In this document: positions 36,051-47,600 of the stretch, piece by piece
Numbering within the stretch: position 1 is the first letter of the stretch
How the letters are laid out: each line of letters begins with the position of its first letter
NCBI RefSeq assembly: GCF_000003855.2
Contig: NW_003101680.1
Coordinates: 4,256,731-4,320,730, forward strand
Source: Blastomyces gilchristii SLH14081
Taxonomy: Eukaryota > Ascomycota > Eurotiomycetes > Onygenales > Ajellomycetaceae
DNA length: 64,000 nucleotides
Direction: 5' to 3'
Translations under genes and position numbers: made by a program
Notes under the pieces: generated by a model
The model's database searches: none
Told to the model about the DNA's origin: nothing
Seen by the model: only the letters and a program-made list of their open reading frames with translations

Positions 36051-37035
36051 ATATTTCTACTTTATCAACTGATAAAAAGTGATCAGAGAAGTCACAGAGA
36101 TGCTTATAAGAAGCTCAGCAGCAGTCAGACATTGTTTATAAAGATATTGAAATTGAAAAAATTTTTATTCTTGAGAAGTTCTTGAATTAATATATAGACA
36201 TTGTCAGAAATACTCTCTCTCTATTATCTGAGTGAAAATACTTCACAGATGAATAAGAATACTCACAGTTTATAAGAATAAGAGCTGTTACAGAAAAAGA
36301 GAAAAGAAGATAAGATTCTACAGACAGATCTGAGATATTTATACTACTCTAGAGAAGTTTATTTACACTATAAATAATTCTGTGAAACAGTCAGATTACT
36401 CTAGTAAATAAAGAGTGATTATGAATTGCAGATCTGAATCTTTCTATGAGACTATAAAGAATAATTACAGACTGTGAATATCTTGATTCTACAATTCTAC
36501 AGAGTTAATGAAAGAATGAAAAATTTCTCACAATTCTACAGTGTCAAAGAATGATGATTTATAAGAATGAGTGAAAGATTAACTCATGAATACTTCTCTT
36601 TGATAAGAGTGATGTTACAGAAAGTGATTCATCTGTAGAATGAATCTGTGTAGTGATGACACAAGAATCTCATGAAAAAATGATTAAAGATCAACTGAAA
36701 CTCTTCAGATTAAAAGATATGAGATGAATCTGTGTGATAATCACACAAGAATCTTGTGAAAATGATTAAGAGTCAATCAGAATTCTTCAGTATGAAAGAT
36801 GTGAGATGAATCTGTATAATAGTTAGAGAAAGATCTGCAGATTATAAAGAATCTCATGAAATAAGAAACTGAGTGACAGACTCTTTTCTCTTCATATTAA
36901 TAAGGGATTTTTCCTCACTGAGATTGTTTATAGATATAAAGAGTTTTTAGTGAGTATCACTGCAGTGCTGAGCCTGATTCTATGAAATCACTCAGTGAAA
37001 GACTTCACAGACAAAGTCTTAGAGAGGAAGAAATA
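36051..37035 (+). other. Gypsy-C1 3' non-coding region with polypurine tract
   Basis: No domain is visible. A direct repeat of GATGAATCTGTGT..GT with CACAAGAATCT recurs near 36640-36680 and 36720-36760. The purine run AGAGAGGAAGAAA (37021-37033) directly before the LTR is the likely plus-strand primer. Confidence 0.55.
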
Positions 37036-37293
37036 TATAAGAAATCTCACTTCTTACAGATTCTTTATCTCTATTTCTATCACTCACATAATTAATAGAG
37101 TTAGCAGTCCTTGGCTACACACAACTATATAGACTCAAGTTCATGAATACTATTCATAACTCAGCTTGAATGCTATTATACATTTAATTCCTACATTTTA
37201 TCTTTCTACTGTGAATACTTCTAGTAGTTAACAGTACATATCACGCCAAGCTGCAAACACCTGAATAATCGCCTGCGAGCACTTATTCTTACA
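37036..37293 (+). repeat. Gypsy-C1 3' LTR
   Basis: 258 bp. The inner left end is mutated (TATAAGAAATCTCACTTC). The outer right end keeps CpGs (ATCACGCCAAGC, ATCGCCTGCGAGC). TSD GAACT follows. Confidence 0.92.
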
Positions 37294-37298
37294 GAACT

Positions 37299-38186
37299 AT
37301 CAAGAACTGAACAGATTAATGAAGAAAGACTGCTATTCTTTATCTCTTATCAATGAAACCTTAGCTCATATTGAATAAGCTCAGTAATTTACAAAGCTAG
37401 ATATTATCACTGCATTTCATAAGATCTGTATCACTGAAGAAGATGAGTAGCTTACAGTATTCTGAACACAATATAATCTCTTTGAATCAGTAGTCACACT
37501 CTTCAGACTGGCTAATATCTTTAGAATATTTCAGAAGTATATCAACTGAGCACTCTGAGATTTTCTTAATGAATTCATCTCTGTATATCTCAATGATATT
37601 CTCATCTTCACTAATGAGTTCTGGAAGAAATATTAAGAATATGTATAAAAGATATTACAATGACTATAAGAAGCAGAACTACTAATAGACATAGACAAGT
37701 GTGATTTTAAGATTAAAAGTATAAAATATCTTGACTTTATCATAGAAGCTGATAAGAGAATCTGAATAAATTCTGAGAAGATCTCTGCTATTCTTGAATG
37801 AAAGGCTCTGCACACTGTGAAAGATGTATAAAGCTTCATCAGATTCACTAACTTCTATCAGTGGTTTATACAAAACTTCTCAGATATTGTGAGATCACTT
37901 ACAGAACTTACTAAGAAGAACTCAGTATTTCAATAATTAGCGGACACTGAAGCTGTATTTACACAGATGAAGAAGATGTTCATTAATATCTCTCTACTGA
38001 TAACATTCAATTCTAATTATAAAACAGTTATTGAAGCTGATTTCTTTGACTATATCATAGAAGAACCTATATTGTAATATGATAATAAAGATGTCTTATA
38101 ATCATGCATCTTCATATCTGAGAAACTGAGTCTCACTGAATACAATTATAAGATCTATGATAAGAAACTTCTCATAATTATACACT
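37299..38186 (+). pseudogene. Gypsy-A3 RT and RNase H piece
   Basis: It resumes A3 after C1, with the YxDD box read as YLND at about 37592-37603 and RNase H up to KKLLIIIHW near 38186. The sequence then switches to LINE-e. The - strand open frames here are antisense shadows. Confidence 0.8.
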
Positions 38187-38256
38187 GGCTCTGCAGCAGT
38201 TTTAATTGAACTTGAGAATATAGCTGACTCTAGTTCATTATATGTAAGCTCAGATT

Positions 38257-38385
38257 CAGTCTGATCAACTTTTCAATTGAAAATAGACTAATCAACCTCT
38301 CAACTGAAACAGTCTGACCAACTTTTCATTTGAAAATAAACTGATAAATCTCTTAATTGAAACAGTCTGATCAACTTTTCATTCA
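38257..38385 (+). repeat. LINE-d 5' tandem monomers (53 bp)
   Basis: Units starting CAGTCTGA at 38257, 38310 and 38363 give two full 53-bp copies and one partial. Each unit is built from two similar halves of about 26-27 bp (GATCAACTTTTCAATTGAAA, then AATCAACCTCTCAACTGAAA). The array ends just before the ORF1 ATG at 38395. By analogy with LINE monomers elsewhere it probably carries the internal promoter, which is inference. Confidence 0.75.
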
Positions 38386-38394
38386 GTGAGTAAA

Positions 38395-39990
38395 ATGAGT
38401 GCAAGAGTACACTCAGTTGATGTGAAAAAAGACGTTTTCCAAGATGCTGTTCCTGAGATTGAAATTCTAAAGAGAAGAAAGAAGGAAGAAATAGAGAAAC
38501 AACAAGTTCTTGAAATACAGAAACTGGAAAAAGCAAGTAAAATTCTTGAAAAACAGTGTCTGAGTGAGGAGAATGAAGAAGTTCTGTTAATTCTTCATAC
38601 TCAGGCAGTCAGGCTAGACAACTACAAGAAGTGATCAAGTTCAAACTTGGAATTTCAAATACAATTCAAAAAACATTGAAATCTTCTAGTACAGTCACTG
38701 ACTCTTTCTCATCTTCTACTTCTTGATCTTCTTCTTCAAATCAGAAGAAAACATATACTCAAGTAGCAGAATCTGCTGTCTCTAAACCTGCTATTTCAAA
38801 ACCTGCTCAAAATTCTGAGAAAACTGAGAAGAATATTACTCAGACCTCTGTTCATAGAAAAGAAAAAAAGAAATGCAAAAAGAGAAGAACTTTCAAATCT
38901 TCAGAAATAGAAGACTTATTCTCAAAGTCTTAAATCAGGAGATCTTGCAAAAAAAAAGCTAAACTCAAATCTCATTTTCAGAATTAGAAATGAAATTAAC
39001 CAGCAGTTCTTTTCTCAGTTAATGACTGATATTGAAGTTCAAAAATTAGTTATAGCTTCAATTAAGTTCTCTTTCTTTGAAAATTCTATTATTTTGACTA
39101 CAATGCCTGAATTCAGTGCAGAATTCCTCATTCAGAATAAGAATCTCTGAAAATCAGTAATAGAATCTCTACTGAATACAATAATTCTATCTGAGAGAGA
39201 TGAAAAGTGAGACAAATTCATTCTTCATAATATTTCAGCTGAAATTTTTGACTGTGAGAAAGAAATGCTACTTCTTAAAAATGAATTAGAAGAATACAAT
39301 TCTATTCAATGAAGAAAAGAGCCTGTATGACTTAATTCAATTGAGTTCAGACAGAGTAGAGAAAATGTCTCTGTTTTAGTATATACAAAGACACTTAAAG
39401 AATCAAGAATCTCTGAAGTAAGAGTAGCAGGTTTGAAAATGAGAGTTCATGAATACAAAGACTCAAGAATGAATCTCAAAGCTTAAACACAGTGTTCAAA
39501 CTGTCACAGATATGAACACTTTACAATCTCTTATTTCAGAGACTCAAAATATGCATTCTGTGCTAGAGATCACAAAACTAGTGAGTATAAATGTGAAACA
39601 TGCTTAAAAAGAGATGAAATATGTTAATATACTCTGCTTAAGTGCTTCAATTGCAAAAAAAAATGCATCTAGCTCAAAAGAATGTGTATTTACTTCAAGA
39701 ACTCAGAAGAACTGAAGAAAAGATGAAGCTTAAAGTGAATCTAAAACTGAAGAGAAAAGTTAAGCAAGTAAATCTGCAACTGCAAGCTTAAAAAGAAGAG
39801 ACTCTTAACTATCTAGATCTTCAAACTTCAATTCTTCAGCTAAATATAAACAGAATTTGAATTCTCAAACATCTGTTAAGATTAGAGAACTGAGAAATGA
39901 CTCTGATAATAAACTAGATAGAATGTAAGCAGTTGAGATTCCTACTTTTCAAAATAGTTATAATCTACTATCTGGTGATAGTGATTAGAT
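38395..39990 (+). pseudogene. LINE-d ORF1 (nucleic-acid binding protein) remnant
   Basis: It starts at ATG 38395 and is open to 38634: a Lys/Glu-rich, coiled-coil-like N-terminus (EIEILKRRKKEEIEKQQ). A Ser-rich linker follows, then conserved blocks near 38980-39480. A cluster of Cys/His knuckles lies at about 39493-39700 (CSNCHRYEH, CAFCARDHK...C, CETCLK, CFNCKKKC), as in Tad-type ORF1. Several stops and frame breaks are present. The product would coat the LINE RNA. Confidence 0.75.
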
Positions 39991-40020
39991 TCTACTCTAT
40001 CTTCACTGTCTTTTAGTATG

Positions 40021-43000
40021 AATGTACAACAAAAATAACAAAAAAAGTTTAAAAAGTCTTCAAAAATCACATTTATTTAAAACAATGTGAATAGAAACTT
40101 AAATTGCATTTATTCTTATCTTCAAATTACATTTGAATAAAAAGTTGACTTTGTACTTCTTCAAGAATCAAACTTTGATACTGAGTAAAAGTACATCATT
40201 TCTCATTCAAGCTATTACTGCTTTCTTTCTGAAAAGTCTGAGATAAAATCAAGAGTAATGATCTATGAGTGAAAAAGATCAAGATATTAATTTAATTGAA
40301 GATTTGATATTATATCTGACTCTGATATTCTATTGAGTGATATTATAGATAAAGAGAATGAGTTTAATACTATTCAACTTATAAATATCTATAATGAAAA
40401 GTCATTGAAAGAAAATAACAATACCTGAACAATTGACAGAGGATTTTTGAATATAACTCTCTTAAAAAACTCTATAATTGCAGGAGACTTCAATGTACAT
40501 CATTTCTGATGAAACTCAGAGTGCATAAGAGAAGTAATAGCAGATAAACTGATTGAATGAACTTTTGAATAATCAATAGATTTAGTTAACAAGTCTGATC
40601 AATAAACATTCTTTAGAAAAGGCATGAAACAGAAGTCTATTATAGATCTAACTTTCATGTCATAAAATCTAATTGAAAAAAGACTGATAAACTGATTTAT
40701 TGATTCAAATGAAATCTCAGAATCAGATCATGAGATCATTCAACTTGATATTAAACTGAGTGAAAAATAAAGAAGTGGAAATCCTCTTCTCTCTAATCAG
40801 TATAACTTGAAACAAGCTGATTGAAAAGCAGTTGAAGAAAGAGTAAAATAGCTGAAATCTGAAAGACAGAGTGAGCTCTATTAAAATCAAAGTCATGATA
40901 TCTCAAATGAAATACTTGAGAATAGAGTAAAGCTGATTATATCTATTCTTTTAATAAGTATTGAAGAAAATATTTCTAAGAAAAAGTCTTCTGAGTATTT
41001 CAAATCTTGATGAAATGAGAATATCACTTCTAAAAGAAAGCAATTAGTCACTGTTAAGAGAGATTGAAAGAATAACTTAATATCTGATAAAGAGTTCAAA
41101 GCTATTTAAAATGAATATTTTTCAGATATTAAAAGAGTTAAAACAGATTGCTGAAACAAATTTCTTGAAAAAGTATAAGTAAAAGAAGTTTTTAAAGCCT
41201 TCAACTATACTAAATCAAGAAGTGTAGCAAAGCTTTCAATCTTAGAATATGAATTTCAGAATGAATTGTATACAGCAAACTCTTTTAAGAAAAAATATCA
41301 AGCTTTTATAAGAATTCTCTTTCAAAACTCATCACATTTAGAAGAGAAGAATATGTTATTTTATGAATATATTGATGAAAATAACTGGGAATGATCTGAG
41401 CTTACATGTGATGAACTAGTGTCAGTAATATTCTCAAGTTCAATTAAAACTGCTGCAGAGCCTGATTCAATTAATCACTTGATTATTCAAAACACATATT
41501 TCTACTTGAAGAATGAATTTTTTGAGCTCTTTTTCAATCTCTTAAAAAATGATTATCATTCTGAATGCTGGAGAGAAGCTACTGAAGTAATTCTTATAAA
41601 GTCTAATAGAAAAGCTTCAATTTCTAAGTCATATAGAGTAATATCTCTGTTGAACTGTTTGAGAAAAATTCTAGAAAAGATAATAGCTACTAGATTATCT
41701 TTTATAAGCTCTATTAGTAATTCTCTTCTATTTAATGAATAAATGAGAGATAGAAAACAATGTTCTACAATTGACACTGTTCTCTCAGTTATTCATAATA
41801 TTCAAGTAGTAAAGTATGAAGACCTGGTCTCAACTGCAGTTTTTATTGATATAAAAGATGCATTTAATCATGTTTCAAAGTCTAAGATGATTCAAACTTT
41901 GAAGATGTTAAAACTGTCACTTTCTCTAATGAAATAAGTTAATTGTTTTATATCTGAAAGAATTATACAACTATTCTTTGATAAAAGAAAACAAGATAAA
42001 ATTGAGATAAAAATAGAAGTATCACAAGAATCTTTCATCTTACTAGTTCTATTTGCAAGATACACTGCATATCTATTCAAGAATTGAGAGATGAAAATAG
42101 TGAGATCTTCATATTATATAGATAATATTGATTTAGCCTACAGTTCAAAGACAATCAAAGAGATTTTAGAAGTGATTGAGAAAGCAGTAAAGAAAATCTT
42201 TGTTAGAGCAGATATCAATCTAATTCAATTTAATATAAATAAAACTGAGTTAATTCACTTTTTTCTCAGATTTAATGAGAAAGAACTAAGTCTAACTCTT
42301 TTAAATAAAGAGATTAAACCCAGTTTGAATGTCAAATGACTAGAAATGTGATTAAACTTCAAGTTGAATTTTAAATATCATATTCAACAAAGAATCATCA
42401 AGACAGAGAGACTACTGAATAGTATAATCAGACTATTAAATACTGAGAGAGGTCTATTCTTTCAGACTATAAGACAGTTATACATAGTCTGTATTATCTC
42501 AGTAGCTGATTATGAAGTTCAAGTTTGATGAAACAATCAAGATAATTTCACTGAACTCTTTCAAAGTCTATAAAACAGAGCTTTGAGAAGAATTCTGAGA
42601 GCATTCAAATCATCTTCCATTAATAAAATGAAAATTAAAGCTTCAATTTCATCTCCTGCTATTTGATTTGAAAAGGTCTGTATGAACTATGCTCTTAGAG
42701 TCATGCAGATGAGCTCAAATCATATAATCAGAGAAAGAGTCTCTTCTTCATTTTCGTCAGTTAACTCAGGCAATGAACTGAATTGAAATAGATTTCTTGA
42801 TTGAAATAGAAATAATGATTTAAAGAAAATGCTCTCTTAACTGTATAGACTATGTTCACTTATTAAAAATCAATTTTCTTCATTAAATGTTGAGAAAATT
42901 GATCATGAGAAGATATCTCTCTGAAGAGAGAAGCTGAAATCTCTCATAGACTTACAAATAAGTGAACTATCTAAAGAGAGAGAATATGAACAGTATTTGA

Positions 43001-43085
43001 AGAAGATCTCTACAATCAATATAAAAGACTGTATTCTAATTTACTCAGATGACTTAAAAAATGAGAATTTGAATAGATTAGACAC
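40021..43085 (+). pseudogene. LINE-d ORF2, first part (endonuclease, RT, start of RNase H)
   Basis: APE-type endonuclease: an ITFE/LLQESNFD-like N-terminus near 40120-40190, GDFNVHHF near 40486-40510, IIDLTF near 40640 and SDHEII near 40725. RT: open at 41419-41742 (KTAAEPDSINHLI) and 42091-42339, where the active-site box reads YIDNIDLAYSS near 42115. A4 interrupts it at 43085 inside the RNase H start (YSDDLKNENLNRLD). Confidence 0.85.
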
Positions 43086-43394
43086 TGTGGCGGGCGGCGC
43101 CCGATCAATCATATAGACTATTTTATTACACTCCACAGATTCCAATCACTTCATTCTCAAACATGTACACTCTGATTCTCAGCCATTCTCAATCACCGAT
43201 GCTCAGCCGCTACGAACGCGCATATATTCTTCCACTCCGAAGCTCCACTGTGTACATCACCACATATGTGTATAAATATTCACCTCAATTGCTGATTCTC
43301 ACACTTTCTCTTTCTTTTCTTCTCTAACATTTTTATCTTTGTTGTATAAGATCTATTAATATTATATCAATCTATTCAGTGTAGGCCTCTTACA
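43086..43394 (+). repeat. Gypsy-A4 5' LTR
   Basis: 309 bp, TGTGGCGGGCGGCGCCCG to TCTTACA. AACATTTTTAT at 43326-43336 pairs with ATAAAAACATT at 43397-43407 apart from the decayed CpG position. The outer end is CpG-rich and the inner end mutated. Confidence 0.92.
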
Positions 43395-43489
43395 CTATAA
43401 AAACATTCATCATCTTCTCATTAGAAACAATTATTCATCAAGAGATATCTGAACATGTAATGACACTTAAGAAAGAGAAAACATAGTTA

Positions 43490-45349
43490 AGCAGACACTG
43501 AGTTCTCAGATAGAAGCTTGCTTATCAGTCCTTCTGATCCTGCAATAAAGATCTTATAAGAGAATATCAGTGAAAGATCTGAGAGTTCTGACACTCAGAT
43601 GTATGAGAATATGATTACATTTCTTCAGATTTCACAGATATCATATATCTGACAATCAATATAATCATGTCTAACAATCATATGAAACCCTCAAATGCAA
43701 GCATAGATGTGATGTCACAGTGGCTCTGAGCAATGTTGAAATTACAACAGCAACAGATAGCAGACATGCATGTAACTTAACAACTTCAATATAAAGAGAT
43801 TCAATGATTAACTCATGTGATTCTAACATCTACAGAACTGAATACAAAAGTGCTGAAAGAATACTTGAGTACTTCTGTATATTTCAATACTTCTGATCTC
43901 ACTCTGTACTCATCATAAAGAATGAAAATGCTTGTGAAACTGAGTGTAGATGAAGATATCATCAGTTTATTAATCAATCAAGATTGATATATTAATAGAT
44001 GATTGAAAGATCATACAAAACAGAAGTTTTATTCATGAATGAAAGCATGTGAATCAGTGTTATGAATACCTGATAATATCATGAAATATCTTGATATTCT
44101 GTTTCAAGACACTGTCATGTAACAGAAAGCATTAGATTAATCACAGAGTGTCTGACAGAGAAACACTTCTCTTACAACATTTATCTCTGACTTCAACATC
44201 AAGATTCTAGAAGCAGATAATCAATCTTGAGAGAATTGAATGAAGATTAACATACTTAAGAAGATATTAACTTTCACACACTTACAGACTCTTGTAAGTA
44301 TAGACAAAGATCAGACTTATAAAGACTTCTACACACAGCTTCAGACAATGAATAACTGTCTTATCAAGCTCAAGTAGACTGGCCGCCGGGACCATGAATT
44401 TCACATTTAGTCTCATTTGGTCTGGTCCCATACATTTCTTGGCGTGAATCCCGCTGGGACTGGCTATCAAAAAAACATGTAAAGTGACTATATATCAGAT
44501 CTTAAAATGGAACCATGACTTGAAAAAAATGAGAAAGTGGTCCCATTTGGTCCCATTTAGTCCCATTCTTGGCATAAAGTTACTATTTTTAGACATTTTA
44601 AGGTTTTTTTTAGACTATTTTTAATTTTTTAAAAAGTAACGCTTTTTGGTAATGCTCAAATGAGATTTAAAGTCATTTAAAGCAATAAAAATAATTTAAA
44701 TTGAGAAGTGGAAATCATGATCCCATTTGGAAAATGTGACAAGAGTAGACAGTAAGTCTCACTGGGACAGTATGGGACTACTATCTAATGTTAAAACCGT
44801 GTAATGGGATCAGTCGAATTGGTAATGGAACTATCAAAAAATCTGGTCCTGGTCCCAGACACGGTCACACGGTCAGTCTAAGCTCAAGAATATACAGAAC
44901 AGTGGCAGAAGGCATTACATCTCAGTGACTTATACACCTGCACTGAGGAATAACAATGATGCAGATATCATGAATTGAGTAGACTTAAATGTCTACACAT
45001 AAGCAAGAGTCTTCATTATCTGAACAGACTTTTAAGTCTCTGAGATCACTTCTGAAGAAGTCACTGATTGATGTTAATATGAAGTGTGTATCAACTGTAC
45101 CTGATCAGAATACATTACTTTCAACTACTGATTGACCTATATGTCTTCATACTCAAGAGAAAGATCAGCATATTCTCATTTAAAGAATGAATCAGTGTCT
45201 GTTCATGTCAATCACATTACATTAGAGAAAGATTTGAAAGATAACTATGAGAATATCTCAGTGAAACAGAGAAAAGATTAGCTTCTGTTCAAATTTATAA
45301 ACAGAAGCTTGAAGAGATTGAATAATAATAATTTAAAGAGAAGATCATA
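43490..45349 (+). pseudogene. Gypsy-A4 gag remnant, split by MITE-3
   Basis: Collinear with A1 and A2 gag. The nucleocapsid knuckle at 45087-45128 reads CINCTWSEYITFNY: two Cys kept, His and last Cys now Tyr. MITE-3 lies upstream of it at 44375-44880. Confidence 0.7.
44375..44880 (+). mobile_element. hAT-type MITE copy 3, complete
   Basis: 506 bp with TIRs TAGACTGGCCG and CGGTCAGTCTA. It has a perfect 8-bp target duplication AGCTCAAG (44367-44374 and 44881-44888). The uninterrupted target is seen in A2 near 18187. Words GGTCCCATTT stand in tandem at 44539-44548 and 44549-44558. There is no ORF, so a transposase in trans was needed. It is much less mutated than its host element. Confidence 0.95.
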
Positions 45350-45643
45350 ATGAATGTGATTCTTGTATCTACTGTGATTGATAATATGTATAATATGAAA
45401 GTCATGATAGACAGCAGTCTATGTCACTATGCAATGATAAAATCTTCAGTTGTAAGATATCATAACCTTCAGTGTATCTCTTTATTAAAATCTCAACTTC
45501 TTGCAGAATTTGATGATTCAAAAGACATTTGTACCTGTTACATTATAAAGCTGATCATAGATGTGAGAGAACATCAACATGAAGATGCCTATATATATGA
45601 AGTTAATAACCTTGATTATAATCTTATATTAGAACTGGTCTGA
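45350..45643 (+). pseudogene. Gypsy-A4 retropepsin (open segment)
   Basis: A 97-codon open stretch. The active-site Asp is codon 21 (MIDSSLCHYAM; the family motif is normally IDSG, here with Ser for Gly). The segment VYEVNNLDYNLILEL near the end matches the flap-to-C-terminal part of fungal Gypsy proteases, ending in the usual hydrophobic LILG-like block. The ATG at 45350 is internal to the polyprotein, not a real start. Confidence 0.7.
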
Positions 45644-45649
45644 CTATCT

Positions 45650-47600
45650 GAACAAGGCATCTTATTGAATACTTGAAATAGAAGCTTAATATTCTCTAAC
45701 AATAATAGAATTTACAAAGATGATATTCACAAGACTATTGATCTGACACAGATCTCTGTCAACATCTATAACATGCTCAGAAAAAGAAGTCTCTGAAAGA
45801 ATCACTGATAGCAGAATTATATATCAATCTATTTCATCAGTCTGACTGATATTAAAAAGACTCTAGAAAAATTATTCTGTGTTATAATAACAGATTCTTA
45901 TACAAAACTCTTTCAATAATATCATGAATATCTAGATGTCTTCTGATAAGATAATATTACAAATATATCTCTCTTATAAGATTCTGAAGTGAATCACAGT
46001 ATCAAGTTAGAGAAAAAGAATAATAAGAATCTCAAACTTTTATAAGACTCTCTTTATAACATATTTCAAGATAAACTCCTTCTTCTTTAAAAGACACTCA
46101 ATAATCTGTTAAATAAAGAATTCATACATATTAGTAACTCTTCTGCTGCAGCCTCTATTCTCTTTACAAAGAAATCAGATAAAGAACTCTGATTCTGTGT
46201 GAACTACTGAGATCTGAACAGATTGACAAAGAAAGATTGATATCTCTTATCTCTTATCAATGAAATTCTAGCATGAATCAGGTAAGCTCAATGATTTATA
46301 AAACTAAATGTCATCACTGTGTTTCATAAGATTTGTATCACTGAAGAAGATGAATGACTTACAGTATTTTAAACATATTATAGTCTCTTTGAATGAATAG
46401 TCACACTCTTTGAACTGACTAATGCTCTCAGTATATTTCAGAAGTATATCAACTGAGCATTTCAAGATTTTCTTAATAAGTTTGTATCTGCTTATCTAGA
46501 TAACATTCTCATCTTCATCAATGAATTCAGAAAAGAATATCAAGAGTATATGTGAAAGATATTATAATAGCTATGAGAAGCAGAACTACTGATAGATATT
46601 AATAAGTATGATTTTGAAGTCAAGAGTATCAAGTATCTGAGATTTATTATAGAATCTGACAAGAGAATTCAAATGAATTCTGAGAAAGTCTCTACTATTC
46701 TTGAATAAGAAGCTCTGTGTACTGTGAAAGATGTATAAAGCTTCATCAGATTTGCTAACTTCTATCAGTGATTTATACAAAACTTCTTAGATATTATAAG
46801 ACTACTTACAGATCTTACTAAGAAAGACTCAGTATTTCAATGATCAGTGAATACTGAAGCTGTATTTACACAGATAAAGAAGATATTCATTAATATCTCT
46901 CTACTGATAATATTTAATTCTGATTATAAGACAGTTGTTGAAGCTGATTTCTCTGACTATATGATAGAAGAAGTGATATTATAATATAATGATGAAGATG
47001 TTCTACAATTATATATCTTCATGTCTAAGAAACTGAGTTCTACTGAATGCAATTATGAGATCTATGATAAGAAACTTCTCACAATTATATACTGTTTAGA
47101 AGAATGAGACTCTGAACTTCAAAGTATCTCTGAATTTAAGATAGTCACAGATCATAAGAATCTTAAATACTTTATAACTACTCATAAACTCACTGAATAA
47201 TAGATACAATAATCTGAGTTCTTAAGCTGCTTTCATTTTATAATACACTACTGTTCTGATAGTCAGAACTCAATGATAGATACTCTCTCATAATAAGAGC
47301 AAGATATATCATCTGATATAACAGATACTCACTGAATTAACTGAGAGCACTGACTCTTGAATCTGAAGATACTAGTTGATTAAGATAAAATAGTTCATGA
47401 CACAATACATACTTCTTCAGTTAAAACTGTCATTGATATCTTCACTTTCTCTACACTGAATGAACTGTGATATACAGCAGCTCAGATAAATGAACTTCTT
47501 CAGAGTCTCACTGAAGCAGTATATCAAGAAGCACCCTGATTTTCCCCAGAACTATATATAAGAATTAATATCTCAGAATATTCAATCAATGATAATAATA
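45650..47600 (+). pseudogene. Gypsy-A4 reverse transcriptase and RNase H remnant
   Basis: It includes the SAAASILFTKKSD block near 46145, RT palm to YLDN at about 46493-46504 (second Asp lost), the thumb region (FIRFANFYQ) near 46745, and RNase H (VEADFSDYMIEE near 46935, [14 protein letters not shown] near 47055, a DHKN box near 47150). Stops occur throughout. Confidence 0.8.

Larger units (their letters stand above)
29441..37293 (+). mobile_element. Gypsy-C1, chromovirus-like LTR retrotransposon
   Basis: Two 258-bp LTRs (29441-29698 and 37036-37293) and TSD GAACT (29436-29440 and 37294-37298) bound it. Without MITE-2 it is about 7.3 kb, longer than family A. The order is gag with knuckle, protease, RT, RNase H, integrase, divergent chromodomain, an extra region of unknown function, and a long 3' non-coding stretch. 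Decay is strong. Confidence 0.92.
26776..38186 (+). mobile_element. Gypsy-A3, 3'-deleted, holding Gypsy-C1
   Basis: It starts with an A-family LTR preceded by TCTCT and is collinear with A1 through gag, protease and the first part of RT. It is interrupted by C1 (TSD GAACT) and then continues through RT into RNase H. It ends abruptly near 38186 inside RNase H, where LINE sequence begins without any target duplication. Integrase, chromodomain and 3' LTR are missing, which points to a deletion or recombination. Confidence 0.85.
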
